A program made the translations under genes and the position numbers. A DNA stretch of 64,000 nt from Allobosea psychrotolerans (GTDB lineage Bacteria > Pseudomonadota > Alphaproteobacteria > Rhizobiales > Beijerinckiaceae): NCBI RefSeq assembly GCF_002917105.1, contig NZ_PQFZ01000001.1, positions 248,001-312,000 on the forward strand, written 5' to 3'. Within the stretch, counting starts at the first letter, position 1; each line of letters starts with the position of its first letter. The notes beneath the pieces were generated by a model. It was not told the origin of the DNA and did not search any database. It worked only from the letters and a program-made list of their open reading frames with translations. Of the stretch, positions 43,937 through 53,425 are shown piece after piece.

Positions 43937-44839
43937 TCAAGCTGCGAGGCTGAGCGTGATGAAATCCAGGAAAGCGCGCACCTTGCCCGGCAACTGGCGG
44001 CGCGACGCATAGTAGGCATGGAGCGGGAAGCGTTCCTCCGCCCAATCGTCGAGCACGGTGACCAGACGCCCACTGTCCAGCCAGGGCTCAAGCCCCAGTT
44101 CAAAGCTCTGGAACAGGCCCAGCCCCGCCTCGCAGGTTGCCAGGGCCGCGGAAGGATCGTCCAGCACCAGGCGGCCGGCGACCGGGACTTCGATTGTTTT
44201 GCCGCCTCGATGGAACTCCCAGGTGAACGGCCGCCCGGACTGCGGATCCCGGAACAGGATCGCGTCATGCCGGGCGATGTCGGCGGGCGCGCGAAGAGGA
44301 GGGCGGCCGACCAGGTAAGCCGGCGTAGCGACCGTAAGGACCCGTGTGTCCAAGAGCTTACGGGTGATCAGGCCTGAAATCGGCGGAGGACCGAAGCGTA
44401 TGGCAAGGTCAACGCCTCCTGCGAGCATCTCCTCAAAGGCGTTGGTGACCCGAAGTTCCAGCGAAAGCTCCGGATAGCGGGCCAGTAGAGCCGGCAGCCG
44501 TGGCGCGAGCACGATGCGCGCGAACCACGGATCAACGCTCAGTCTCAGTCGGCCGCGAACCTGAGTGGAGTCGGCGGCGGCTGTCTCGGCAGCCTCGGTG
44601 ATGGCGGCAAGGAGCGGCGCAACCTCAGCATGGAAGCGCGCACCGGCTTCGGTGAGCGCCATCATACGAGGATGCCGGTCGAACAGCCGGGCCCCGACCT
44701 GCGCCTCCAGCCGCGCCACGGCTCGGCTGACCCCCGATGGTGTCAACCCGACGGCTTCCGCCGCGCGCGCGAAGCCGCCGTTTTCGACGACGGCGGTCAT
44801 CACACCGACGCCTGAGAGCAAACGCGCGTCAAATGCCAT
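43937..44839 (-). CDS. LysR-family transcriptional regulator
   Basis: 300 residues with an N-terminal winged helix (VMTAVVENGGFARAAEAVGLTPSGVSRAVARLEAQVGARLFDR) and a periplasmic-binding-protein-like effector domain (GRLRLSVDPWFARIVLAPRLPALLARYPELSLEL). It is divergent from the SDR at 44935 with 95 bp between, and almost certainly controls it. Effector unknown. Confidence 0.93.
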   Translation of the reverse strand: MAFDARLLSGVGVMTAVVENGGFARAAEAVGLTPSGVSRAVARLEAQVGARLFDRHPRMMALTEAGARFHAEVAPLLAAITEAAETAAADSTQVRGRLRLSVDPWFARIVLAPRLPALLARYPELSLELRVTNAFEEMLAGGVDLAIRFGPPPISGLITRKLLDTRVLTVATPAYLVGRPPLRAPADIARHDAILFRDPQSGRPFTWEFHRGGKTIEVPVAGRLVLDDPSAALATCEAGLGLFQSFELGLEPWLDSGRLVTVLDDWAEERFPLHAYYASRRQLPGKVRAFLDFITLSLAA

Positions 44840-44934
44840 GAGTGAGTCTCCGTCAACATTGCCGTGACAAAGATGCGTTGGATTCCGGGCCGGGCAAAGC
44901 GGATCTTGCGTCTTCCCATCCTCAGGAGTTCGCC

Positions 44935-45654
44935 ATGACCTTGAATGAACAACGCATTGTCGTGCTCGGCGGCACGTCCGGCATAGGCCTCGCGGTCGCG
45001 AAGGCCGCCTCTGCAGCGGGAGCCCGGGTCGTGGTCGGCTCAAGCTCCCAGACACGGGTGGCGGCGGCGGTCGCCGCCCTGGGGGCGGACGCCGAAGGGC
45101 GGACGGTCAACCTCTCGGACGAGACGGCGACGCGAGCGTTCTTCGAAGAGGTGGGTGAGTTCGATCATCTCGTCTACACGGCAGGTGAGCCATTGCAGCT
45201 TCTCGGATTGGAGGCCGATCTCGCCGAGGTCCGCCGATTCTTCGAGCTGCGGTACTGGGGCGCGCTCGCCGCGGCGAAGTACGGGTGCAAGACGATCCGG
45301 GAAGGCGGCTCCCTGGTGTTCACCTCCGGCACGGCGGGGGCTCGGCCGCTTGGCCCCGGCTGGGCGGCGGCGTCGAGCATCTGCAGCGCGATGGACGGGC
45401 TCACCCGGGCGCTCGCCGTGGAACTGAAGCCCCTACGGGTGAACTGTGTGGCGCCCGGTGTCGTGAAGACCGACCTCTGGGCCGGCATGGGCGAGACGCA
45501 ACGCGACGCCTTCTACGCCTCTGAGGCCGCACGCCTGCCTGTCGGCCACGCCGGCGAGGTGGAGGAGATTGCGGAAAGCTACCTCTACCTCATCCGCCAG
45601 ACCTATGTGACGGGCCAAGTGCTCTACGTCGACGGCGGGGGCCTCCTCGCTTAG
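44935..45654 (+). CDS. Atypical SDR-family protein lacking the YxxxK motif
   Basis: 239 residues with an intact cofactor loop GGTSGIGLAVA near residue 12 and the C-terminal VTGQVLYVDGGGLLA, so the SDR fold is clear. At the active site, where YxxxK is expected after Ser131, the sequence is GPGWAAASSICSA: Trp143 and Ser147 replace Tyr and Lys. The protein may bind NAD(P) without classical catalysis, or use other residues. It has a CAGGAG site and is divergent from a LysR gene that probably regulates it. Confidence 0.88.
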   Translation: MTLNEQRIVVLGGTSGIGLAVAKAASAAGARVVVGSSSQTRVAAAVAALGADAEGRTVNLSDETATRAFFEEVGEFDHLVYTAGEPLQLLGLEADLAEVRRFFELRYWGALAAAKYGCKTIREGGSLVFTSGTAGARPLGPGWAAASSICSAMDGLTRALAVELKPLRVNCVAPGVVKTDLWAGMGETQRDAFYASEAARLPVGHAGEVEEIAESYLYLIRQTYVTGQVLYVDGGGLLA

Positions 45655-45942
45655 TCGTTGTGCTGCGGCTACACGCCTGAGCAAGCCAGCCACGATCCGG
45701 CCGTGGCGTCCAATGCACGCCACGGTGCAGCAGACAATTTACTTGCGCCGCCTCCCGAACGGCGCGAACCTGCTCCTCGAAATCCCTCTTCGACGGCCGC
45801 CCGACCCTTGTCGGGCCTGAGCGACCGCCGCCCTTTCGGCGTGGGTGCTTCACTTGTCTTCCCGCGCCGGTCCCTGCCGCGTCGGAGCCCTGAGCCCAAC
45901 GGCTTCTCGCCCCTTCGCGGCCAATGACCGAAGGAGGAAGCC

Positions 45943-48021
45943 ATGGCTGCGACATCCCGGAACGAAGGAAACGCAAACGGAGTCAGAGGCGGGGGCCCGC
46001 GATGCATCGCCATCGTCGGCCCCTTCCAGAGCGGCAAGACGACTTTGCTCGAAAGCATCCTGGAGCGCTGCGGCGGCGTCTCCCGCGCGGGCTCGGTCAA
46101 GACCGGCAACAGCGTCGGCGATGCGAGTGCGGAGGCCCGCGCGCATCAGATGAGCACGGAGCTCAACGTCGCCTCCGTCGAATTTCTCGGTGAGCGCTTC
46201 CAGTTCGTCGATTGTCCCGGCTCCGTCGAGTTCCTGCACGAGATGCGCCATGTCCTGCCGGTGGTCGACGCCGCGGTGGTGGTCTGCGAGGCGGATGACC
46301 GCAAGGCGCCGGCGCTAGAACTCGTCCTGCGCGAGCTCGAGGAAGCGGATATTCCGCGCTTCCTGTTCCTGAACAAGATCGACACCGCCTCGCGCCGGGT
46401 GCGCGAGACGCTCGGCATCCTGCAGCGCGCCTCGCGCACGCCCCTGCTGCTGCGCCAGATTCCGATCTGGCAGAAGGGCATTGCGGTCGGCTTCATCGAT
46501 CTCGCGCTGGAGCGCGCCTTCATCTACCGCGAGCATGCGCCCAGCGAGATCGTGCCGCTCGGCTCCGAGGAGACGGGGCGTGAGAAGGAAGCGCGCTTCT
46601 CGATGCTGGAGAAGCTCGCCGATTACGACGACGCGCTGATGGAGGATCTGCTCGGCGACATGGAGCCGCCGCGCGACCGCATCTTCGACGATCTCGCGCG
46701 GGAATTGCAGCATCGCCATGTCGTGCCCGTACTGATCGGCTCGGCCGAGCGCGGCAATGGCGTGACGCGCCTGCTCAAGGCGCTGCGGCACGAGGCCCCC
46801 GGCCTTGGCGAGACGCGCGGACGCATCGGCGTCGTGGCCGAGGGCGCGCCGCTCGCGCAGGTGATGAAGACCTGGCATTCCGGCCAGGGCGGCAAGGTCT
46901 CGCTTGCCCGCATGCTGCGCGGCAGGCTGGCCGAGGGCGATGTCGTGACCTCCTCGGGCGGCGTCGAGGCGCGGATCGCCGGCGTGCTCGCGGTCAAGGG
47001 CACGGAGCAGACGCGCAAGCCGGCGGCGGAAGAGGGCGAGATCGCAGCCTTCGCGCGGCTCGAAGGCGTGGTGACCGGGGACGCGCTGACGCTCGGCAAG
47101 CTGCGCGCGAGCGTGGTGAACTCGGTCGCGCCGCCCGAAGCGGTGCATGCGCTGGCGGTCTCGGTGAAGGACCGCAAGGACGATGTCAGGCTGGCGGCGG
47201 CGCTGGCGCGATTGGCGGAGGAGGATACCGCGCTTTCGATCACGCATCTGCCGGAGTTCGGCGAGATGCGCCTGTCCGGTCAGGGCGAGATGCATCTGCG
47301 CGTCACGCTGGAGCGGCTTGCCGGCCGTTATGGCGTATCCGTCGAGAGCGGCCCGCCGCAGATCGGTCATCGCGAGACCATCCGGGGCAAGGCCGGCGCA
47401 CGCGGCCGGCACCGCAAGCAGAGCGGCGGGCACGGGCAATATGGCGATGTCGTGCTGGAGGTCGCATCGCTGCCGCGCGGCGAGGGCATTCGCTTCGTCG
47501 ACCGCATCACCGGCGGCGTGGTGCCCCGGCAATATATCGCCTCTGTCGAGGCCGGCGTGCGCGACTTCTGCCAGAACGGGCCGCTCGGCTTTCCGCTGGT
47601 CGATATCGAGGTTACGCTGACCGACGGCTCCTATCACACGGTCGATTCCTCCGACATGGCGTTCAGGCAGGCGGCGCGTATCGCCATGAGCGAGGCCGTG
47701 CCGCAGGCGAAACCCGTGCTGCTGGAGCCGATCCTGGCGGTCGAGGTGGTGATCCCTTCCGAAGCGATGTCGCGGGCCTCGGCCATCGTCTCGAGCCGGC
47801 GCGGACAGATTCTCGGCTATGATTCGCGGCCGGGATGGCGCGGCTGGGACCAGATCAATGCGCTGATCCCCGAGGCGGAGATGCCGGGGCTGATCGTCGA
47901 GCTGCGTTCGGCGACGGCGGGCGTCGGCTCGTTCAGTGCACGCTTCGACCATCTTGCCGAACTCGCAGGCAAGCCGGCCGAGGCCATCGTTGCCTCGCAT
48001 GCTCTGGCGCAGGCACGATGA
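45943..48021 (+). CDS. Elongation factor G paralogue with non-canonical G domain
   Basis: 692 residues with all EF-G domains: G domain (P-loop GPFQSGKTT near residue 26, NKID near 144), domain II, domain III (HLPEFGEMRLSGQGEMHLRV), domain IV (GHGQYGDVVLEV, VPRQYIASVEAGV) and domain V. Differences from true EF-G: G3 reads DCPGSVEF (residues 90-97) so the catalytic His after DxxG is Ser, and the switch I RGITI is TELNV. This matches the EF-G-like group (PRK12740 type), whose role is unproven. Strong AAGGAGG site; separate from any ribosomal operon. Confidence 0.9.
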   Translation: MAATSRNEGNANGVRGGGPRCIAIVGPFQSGKTTLLESILERCGGVSRAGSVKTGNSVGDASAEARAHQMSTELNVASVEFLGERFQFVDCPGSVEFLHEMRHVLPVVDAAVVVCEADDRKAPALELVLRELEEADIPRFLFLNKIDTASRRVRETLGILQRASRTPLLLRQIPIWQKGIAVGFIDLALERAFIYREHAPSEIVPLGSEETGREKEARFSMLEKLADYDDALMEDLLGDMEPPRDRIFDDLARELQHRHVVPVLIGSAERGNGVTRLLKALRHEAPGLGETRGRIGVVAEGAPLAQVMKTWHSGQGGKVSLARMLRGRLAEGDVVTSSGGVEARIAGVLAVKGTEQTRKPAAEEGEIAAFARLEGVVTGDALTLGKLRASVVNSVAPPEAVHALAVSVKDRKDDVRLAAALARLAEEDTALSITHLPEFGEMRLSGQGEMHLRVTLERLAGRYGVSVESGPPQIGHRETIRGKAGARGRHRKQSGGHGQYGDVVLEVASLPRGEGIRFVDRITGGVVPRQYIASVEAGVRDFCQNGPLGFPLVDIEVTLTDGSYHTVDSSDMAFRQAARIAMSEAVPQAKPVLLEPILAVEVVIPSEAMSRASAIVSSRRGQILGYDSRPGWRGWDQINALIPEAEMPGLIVELRSATAGVGSFSARFDHLAELAGKPAEAIVASHALAQAR

Positions 48022-48072
48022 AAAGCCTGTGACCCGAAAGGTTCATATCTAAACCTTTTGGTGTATTCTTGG

Positions 48073-48094
48073 GGGCGGGCGCTTGCGCCCGCCC
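48073..48094. terminator. Perfect GC-rich hairpin after the EF-G paralogue
   Basis: GGGCGGGCGC (48073-48082) and GCGCCCGCCC (48085-48094) form a ten-base-pair stem with a two-base gap. No T run follows, and the downstream fadD is in the same direction. A weaker hairpin AAAGGTT/AACCTTT with a TTTT-like end is at 48037-48059. Either may reduce read-through. Confidence 0.5.
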
Positions 48095-48179
48095 ATTCGG
48101 TTCAGCACTGTATGGTCATGAAAAAGCACTGGCACGGCTGCTCCTGCGGTCGCAAAGCCGGCGAGATGGGAGGATGACC

Positions 48180-49895
48180 ATGAATGCGATGAGCGCCGCC
48201 GCGGCGAAGCCGGATCCGCGTCCCTGGTTGGCGCACTATCCCGCCGCCGTGCCGCCGGAGCTCGATCCTGCCAAGGTCGGCACATTGGCCGATCTCGTCC
48301 ACACCGCCTGCACGACCTATGCCGCGCGCCCGGCCTTCGAGAGTTTCGGCAAGGCGATCAGCTTCGCCGAGACTGGCCGCTCCGCACAGGCCTTCGCCGC
48401 CTGGCTGCAGGCGCAGGGCTTCAAGAAGGGCGACCGCATCGCGCTGATGATGCCCAACATCCTGGCCTATCCGGCGACGATCTTCGGGGCGCTCATCGGC
48501 GGCTTCACCGTCGTCAACATCAACCCGCTCTACACGGCGCGCGAGCTGACCCACCAGCTCAACGATTCCGGCGCGCGCGTGCTGGTGGTGATCGAGAACT
48601 TCGCCCATGTCGTCGAGGAGGCCAAGCCCAACCTCAAGCTCGATGCCGTCGTCATCGCCACCGCCGGCGACCTGATGGGCTTCAAGGGCACGATCGTCAA
48701 TTTCGTCGCCCGCAAGATCAAGAAGGTGGTCAAATCCTTCAATCTGCCTGGCTCGATCCCGCTCAAGGATATCCTGGCGGGCTCAAGCGTGATGGCGCCG
48801 GTAACGGTTACTCCAGACGACGTCGCCTTCCTGCAATATACCGGCGGCACGACCGGTGTCGCCAAGGGTGCGACGCTGACGCATCGCAACGTCGCCTCCA
48901 ATGTCGAGCAGTGCGCCTTATGGCTGGGCTGGGCGCTGGAGCCGCCGCTGGGCCGCAGCGACTACCAGCACGTCATGGTCACGGCCCTGCCGCTCTACCA
49001 CATCTTCGCACTGACCTGCTGCTGCATGTTCATGCTGCGCATCGGCGCCAAGGGGCTGCTGATCGCCAATCCGCGCGACATCGCCGGCTTCGTCAAGACC
49101 CTGAAATCGAGCCGGATCACGCTCTTCTCCGGCGTCAACACGCTCTACAACGCGCTGGCGAACCATCCCGAGATGAAGGAGGTCGACTTTTCCGAGCTGC
49201 GTTTCGCGGTGGCGGGCGGCATGGCGACGCAAGCCGCCGTCGCCAAGCGCTGGAAGGATGTCACAGGCCGGCCGATCGTCGAGGGCTACGGCCTGTCGGA
49301 AACCTCGCCGGTGGCTTCGGCGAACCGGCCCGATATTTCCGAGTTTACCGGCACGATCGGCTATCCGCTGCCCTCGACCGACTTCGCCATCCGCGATGCC
49401 GAGGGCCACGACATGGCGCCTGGCGAGCCTGGCGAAATCTGCATCCGTGGACCGCAGGTCATGGTCGGCTATTGGAACCGCCCCGACGAGACGCAGAAGG
49501 TGATGACCGCCGACGGCTATTTCCGCTCGGGCGATGTCGGCGTGCTGATGCCAGACGGCCAGATCAAGATCGTCGACCGGATGAAGGACATGGTCCTGGT
49601 CTCGGGCTTCAACGTCTATCCCAACGAAGTCGAGGATGTGCTCGCCAGCCATCCCGGCGTGCTGGAGGCCGCCGTGATCGGCCTGCCCGACGAGCATTCC
49701 GGCGAGGCCGTCGCCGCCTTCGTGGTCAGGAAGGACCAGGCGCTGACGGCCGAGGCCCTGCGCGCCTTCTGCAAGGACAGCCTGACCGGCTACAAGGTGC
49801 CCAAGCAGATCGTCTTCCGCGACAGCCTGCCCAAGACCAATGTCGGCAAGGTGCTGCGCCGTGCGCTGCGCGAGGAGGTCGCCTCCCACAAATGA
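48180..49895 (+). CDS. fadD: Long-chain fatty acid-CoA ligase
   Basis: 571 residues of the ANL adenylate-forming family. The AMP-binding loop YTGGTTGVAKGA is near residue 221, GYGLSETSPV near 365, the hinge DRMKDMVLVSGFNVYPNEVED near 465 and the catalytic Lys in TNVGKVLRRALRE near the C-terminus. It activates fatty acids to acyl-CoA with ATP at the inner membrane. The ATG at 48180 is favoured over 48174 by spacing to the GGGAGG site at 48168-48173. Confidence 0.94.
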   Translation: MNAMSAAAAKPDPRPWLAHYPAAVPPELDPAKVGTLADLVHTACTTYAARPAFESFGKAISFAETGRSAQAFAAWLQAQGFKKGDRIALMMPNILAYPATIFGALIGGFTVVNINPLYTARELTHQLNDSGARVLVVIENFAHVVEEAKPNLKLDAVVIATAGDLMGFKGTIVNFVARKIKKVVKSFNLPGSIPLKDILAGSSVMAPVTVTPDDVAFLQYTGGTTGVAKGATLTHRNVASNVEQCALWLGWALEPPLGRSDYQHVMVTALPLYHIFALTCCCMFMLRIGAKGLLIANPRDIAGFVKTLKSSRITLFSGVNTLYNALANHPEMKEVDFSELRFAVAGGMATQAAVAKRWKDVTGRPIVEGYGLSETSPVASANRPDISEFTGTIGYPLPSTDFAIRDAEGHDMAPGEPGEICIRGPQVMVGYWNRPDETQKVMTADGYFRSGDVGVLMPDGQIKIVDRMKDMVLVSGFNVYPNEVEDVLASHPGVLEAAVIGLPDEHSGEAVAAFVVRKDQALTAEALRAFCKDSLTGYKVPKQIVFRDSLPKTNVGKVLRRALREEVASHK

Positions 49896-50005
49896 GAGGG
49901 TCGGCGGCTTGATCGCGGAGAGGGCGATGGCTAGTTTGCCCCGCCAAGGCCGAAGGCCTGCGCCATCCGCCGCGTGCGTCCGCGCGCCGACGAAAAGGTT
50001 GCTGA

Positions 50006-51112
50006 TTGCCCCGTCGCCTTCTCGAATTGCCGCTGCTGCGCCGGCTGAAGCCCGGGCTCTATGTCCATGACGAGGAGGCGCTGAACGCGGAGCCGGCGCT
50101 CGATCTGCTGGCCGAACCGATCACGCCGATCGACGCCTTCTTCATCCGCAACAATGGCGATCTGCCCGAGACAGGGCCGACTGAGGCCTGGCGATTGACG
50201 ATCGATGGCGAGGTCGAGCGGCCGCTGGTCTGGTCGATTGCCGAACTGCGCCAGCGCTTCGAAACCGTCACCGTCACCGCCGTGCTTGAATGCGCCGGCA
50301 ATGGCCGCTCGCAATTCTCGCCCGCGACCGACGGCTTGCCCTGGCGGCTCGGCGCCGTCGGCTGCGCGCGCTGGACCGGCGTCAGGCTGAAGGATGTGCT
50401 GGAGGCGTCCGGTGTGAAGGCGGGCGCGGTCTATACCGCGCATTACGCGCCCGACCGAAACTTGTCGGATCCATCGCGGCCGGCCCTGTCGCGCGGCTTG
50501 CCGATTGCAAAGGCGCTGGCGCCGGAGACGCTGATCGCCTTCGCGATGAACGGCGAGCCTCTGCCGCCGCTGCATGGCGGACCGCTGCGCATCGTCGCGC
50601 CCGGTTTTCCCGGCTCGGCCTGGCAGAAATGGCTCGACCGGATTTCGCTGCGCGATGTCGAACATGACGGCGAGAAGATGCGCGGCACGGATTATCGGAT
50701 GCCCCTGGTGCCGGTGAAGCCGGGCGAGGCGATCGATCCGGCCCGGTTTACCATCATCACCGACATGCCGGTGAAGTCGCTGATCACCGCGCCGGCACAG
50801 GGGTTCAGCGTCGCTGTGCGATCGAGCCTCGTCGTCGAGGGCTTTGCCTGGAGTGGCGCGATTCCGCTGGCCGGCCTGCGCGCCTCCTGCGATGGCGGGG
50901 CAAGCTGGCTCGAGGCGGAGCTTGGGGATAGCGAGGGGCCGTTCGCCTGGCGGCGCTTCCGCCTGGGTTTCGCCATCGAGCGGGCTGGACCGCTTTCGGT
51001 CGTGACGCAGGCGCGCGACGTCGAAGGGAATGTCCAGCCTTTCGAGACGCCCTGGAATCCGCGCGGCTACTGCAACAATCAGGTGCAGCGGGTGAGCGGC
51101 ACGGCGCGTTAG
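50006..51112 (+). CDS. Sulfite-oxidase-like molybdopterin enzyme
   Basis: 368 residues. The molybdenum ligand Cys is in AVLECAGNGRS near residue 95, followed by GAVGCARWTGVRLKDVLE and HGGPLRIVAPGFPGSAWQKWLDRI, all conserved in the sulfite oxidase family, and a C-terminal dimerisation domain (GASWLEAEL). There is no signal peptide and no heme domain. An in-frame TGA stands directly before the TTG at 50006, which has an AAAAGG site seven bases upstream, so TTG is taken as start. Electron acceptor unknown; no cytochrome gene adjoins. Confidence 0.88.
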   Translation: MPRRLLELPLLRRLKPGLYVHDEEALNAEPALDLLAEPITPIDAFFIRNNGDLPETGPTEAWRLTIDGEVERPLVWSIAELRQRFETVTVTAVLECAGNGRSQFSPATDGLPWRLGAVGCARWTGVRLKDVLEASGVKAGAVYTAHYAPDRNLSDPSRPALSRGLPIAKALAPETLIAFAMNGEPLPPLHGGPLRIVAPGFPGSAWQKWLDRISLRDVEHDGEKMRGTDYRMPLVPVKPGEAIDPARFTIITDMPVKSLITAPAQGFSVAVRSSLVVEGFAWSGAIPLAGLRASCDGGASWLEAELGDSEGPFAWRRFRLGFAIERAGPLSVVTQARDVEGNVQPFETPWNPRGYCNNQVQRVSGTAR

Positions 51113-51131
51113 CGCTTTGATCTTGCGTCGG

Positions 51132-52406
51132 CTAAGCCGCGATCAACGCCTTTTCATCCGCCGCTTCCGCCGCCACCGCCACGATCTCGCCGGGCGCGAC
51201 GTCGTGTTGGAAGCGCACCAGCGTGAAATCTTCGGCGCGGCCGGTATTGCCGCGTTCGGTGAGCACCGAGAGAGGCCGGCCGAGGCGGGCGTCGAGGTGC
51301 CGTCTGTGCGCGTCGCGAGCGGCCTCGCGCAGGCGGCCCGCCCGTTCCGAGACAATGCCGCCGGGCAATTGCGGCATGCGCGCGGCCGGCGTGCCCGGGC
51401 GCGGTGAATAGGGGAAGACATGGACGAAGCTCAGGCCGCATTCCTCGACCAAGGAGAGCGAGCGCGAGAACATCGCCTCGTCCTCCGTCGGGAAGCCGGC
51501 GATCAGATCGGCACCGAAGACGATGTCGGGCCGTAAGCTCCGCATCTCCGCGCAGAAGCGGACCGCATCCTCGCGGCCGTGCCGGCGCTTCATCCGCTTC
51601 AGGATCAGATCGTCGCCGGACTGCAGCGAGAGATGCAGATGCGGCATCAGGCGCGGTTCGATCGCGATCGCCTCGCAGAGTTCGTCATCGACCTCCACCG
51701 CATCGATCGACGACAGGCGCAGGCGCGGCAATTCGGGCAAGGCGCGCAGGATCGCCCGCACCAGCCGGCCCAGCGTCGGCGCGTCCCGCAGGTCGCGGCC
51801 ATAGCTCGTCAGGTCGACGCCCGTCAGCACGATCTCGCGCGCGCCGGCCTCGCTCAGCCTGCGGCATTGCGCGACCGCCTCGGTCAGCGCGAGCGAACGC
51901 GAATTGCCGCGCCCAAACGGGATGACGCAGAACGTGCAGCGATGGTCGCAGCCGTTCTGGACCTGGACGAAGCCGCGTGTATGGGCGGCAAAGCGGCCGG
52001 TCCGGGCATCGGACAGGATCGTCTGCGCCATGATGTCGGAGACGGCGATCTTGGCGTCGGCTGCGGCTTCTGCGTCGCCGAGCAGGCTGTTGGAGCGGGC
52101 GAGCGCCGCCCATGTCCCGGGCTTCATCTTCTCGGCATTGCCGAGAACACGCGCGGTTTCCGGCATGGCGGCGAAGCGGGCGGGCTCGATCTGCGCGGCG
52201 CAGCCCGTCACCACCACCGGCCGGCTGGGCTGTTCGCGCTTCAACCGGCGGATCGCCTGCCTGGCCTGGCGCGTCGCCTCGCTGGTGACGGCGCAGCTGT
52301 TGACGACGGCGAGGTCATCGAGGCCTGCGGCCAGTGCGCGCTCACGGATCGCCTCGCTCTCGACGATGTTGAGGCGGCAGCCGAAGGTGACGACCTCCAG
52401 CGCCAT
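51132..52406 (-). CDS. mtaB: tRNA t6A37 methylthiotransferase MtaB
   Basis: 424 residues. The three N-terminal cluster cysteines are in FGCRLN, NSCAVT and TGCAAQ; the radical-SAM CxxxCxxC is GCDHRCTFC near residue 150; a C-terminal TRAM-like region follows. It converts t6A to ms2t6A at position 37 of ANN-decoding tRNAs using two [4Fe-4S] clusters. Its start overlaps the dapF stop by one base (TGATG), so the two are coupled. Confidence 0.95.
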   Translation of the reverse strand: MALEVVTFGCRLNIVESEAIRERALAAGLDDLAVVNSCAVTSEATRQARQAIRRLKREQPSRPVVVTGCAAQIEPARFAAMPETARVLGNAEKMKPGTWAALARSNSLLGDAEAAADAKIAVSDIMAQTILSDARTGRFAAHTRGFVQVQNGCDHRCTFCVIPFGRGNSRSLALTEAVAQCRRLSEAGAREIVLTGVDLTSYGRDLRDAPTLGRLVRAILRALPELPRLRLSSIDAVEVDDELCEAIAIEPRLMPHLHLSLQSGDDLILKRMKRRHGREDAVRFCAEMRSLRPDIVFGADLIAGFPTEDEAMFSRSLSLVEECGLSFVHVFPYSPRPGTPAARMPQLPGGIVSERAGRLREAARDAHRRHLDARLGRPLSVLTERGNTGRAEDFTLVRFQHDVAPGEIVAVAAEAADEKALIAA

Positions 52407-53290
52407 CAGGCCGCCCTCTCGAACCAGTCCGGCTCGAGCACGCCCTCCCATTCGAAGGCGACCGGTCCGGTCATCAGCACATGGCCGTCGCGCTCGCGCC
52501 ATTCGATGGTGAGATCGCCGCCGGGCAGGCTGACGACCGCCTTGCGGGCGGATAATTCGCGCCGCACCGCCGCGACCAGGGCCGCGCAGGCGCCCGAGCC
52601 GCAGGCCTGGGTGATGCCGGCGCCGCGCTCCCAGACGCGCAGCACGATATGATCGGGCGCGGTCACTGCCGCGAGCTCGATATTGGCGCGGTCGGGGAAG
52701 ATCGGGTGGTTCTCCAGCAGCGGCCCGATCTGCTCCAGATTGAAGCGGTAGGGATCGTCGACGAAGAAGACTGCGTGCGGGTTGCCCATATTGACCGCGC
52801 AAGGCGTGTGCAGGATCGGATCGTCGATCGGGCCGATCTGCAATTCGAAATGGGCGGTGTCGTGGAACGGTTCGGCGAGCGGGATCTCGTCCCAGGCGAG
52901 GCGTGGCGCACCCATATCGACCGTGAAGACGAACTCGCTCTCGCGCACGGCCGGCAGGAGGCCGGCCTTGGTCTGGAGCGTCAGCCTGGTCTTGGACGGA
53001 TCGCCCATCGCAGGGTCGGCCATCATCGCCCAGGCGACGCAGCGCGTGCCATTGCCGCAGGCGCCGGCTTCCGAGCCGTCGGTGTTGTAGATTCGGACAT
53101 AGGCATCGGTGCCGGGCGTCGTGGCGTCGTGCAGCACCATGAGCTGGTCGAAGCGGGCGCCGGGTTGCGCCGCGATGGCGCGGGCGTCGGATTCGCTGAC
53201 GCGCAGCTGCGATCCGCGCAGGTCGAGCACGGTGATCTGGTTGCCCAGACCGTTCATTTTCAGGAACCGGCGGGTTGCCAGAGCGTTCAT
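52406..53290 (-). CDS. dapF: Diaminopimelate epimerase
   Basis: 294 residues. The two catalytic cysteines are in GACGNGTRC near residue 80 and [15 protein letters not shown] near 230; [13 protein letters not shown] opens the fold. It interconverts LL- and meso-diaminopimelate for lysine and peptidoglycan. The Gln in GLGNQI replaces the more usual Asp/Phe of GLGNDF, a variation seen in Hyphomicrobiales. First gene of a leftward dapF-mtaB unit. Confidence 0.95.
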   Translation of the reverse strand: MNALATRRFLKMNGLGNQITVLDLRGSQLRVSESDARAIAAQPGARFDQLMVLHDATTPGTDAYVRIYNTDGSEAGACGNGTRCVAWAMMADPAMGDPSKTRLTLQTKAGLLPAVRESEFVFTVDMGAPRLAWDEIPLAEPFHDTAHFELQIGPIDDPILHTPCAVNMGNPHAVFFVDDPYRFNLEQIGPLLENHPIFPDRANIELAAVTAPDHIVLRVWERGAGITQACGSGACAALVAAVRRELSARKAVVSLPGGDLTIEWRERDGHVLMTGPVAFEWEGVLEPDWFERAA

Positions 53291-53425
53291 TCGGTCACAC
53301 GTCCACAAACTACGGCGTCTATGATGGAACCGACGCGAAAAAGCCACCCTTCGCCCGTTCCTGCGTGAAGGTGGACATTCTATGTTGCGCTGCAAGGGCG
53401 CGAATCGTTCTTTTTGGGCAGGACC

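Noticed and set aside
45655-45942. Possible small gene between the atypical SDR and the EF-G paralogue
   Set aside because: Frames on both strands are short, Arg/Pro-rich and lack ribosome binding sites; treated as intergenic.
46315-48000. A 561-codon minus-strand frame opposite the EF-G paralogue
   Set aside because: Composition is shadow-like (Arg/His/Gln/Leu rich) and it overlaps a complete gene with clear motifs.
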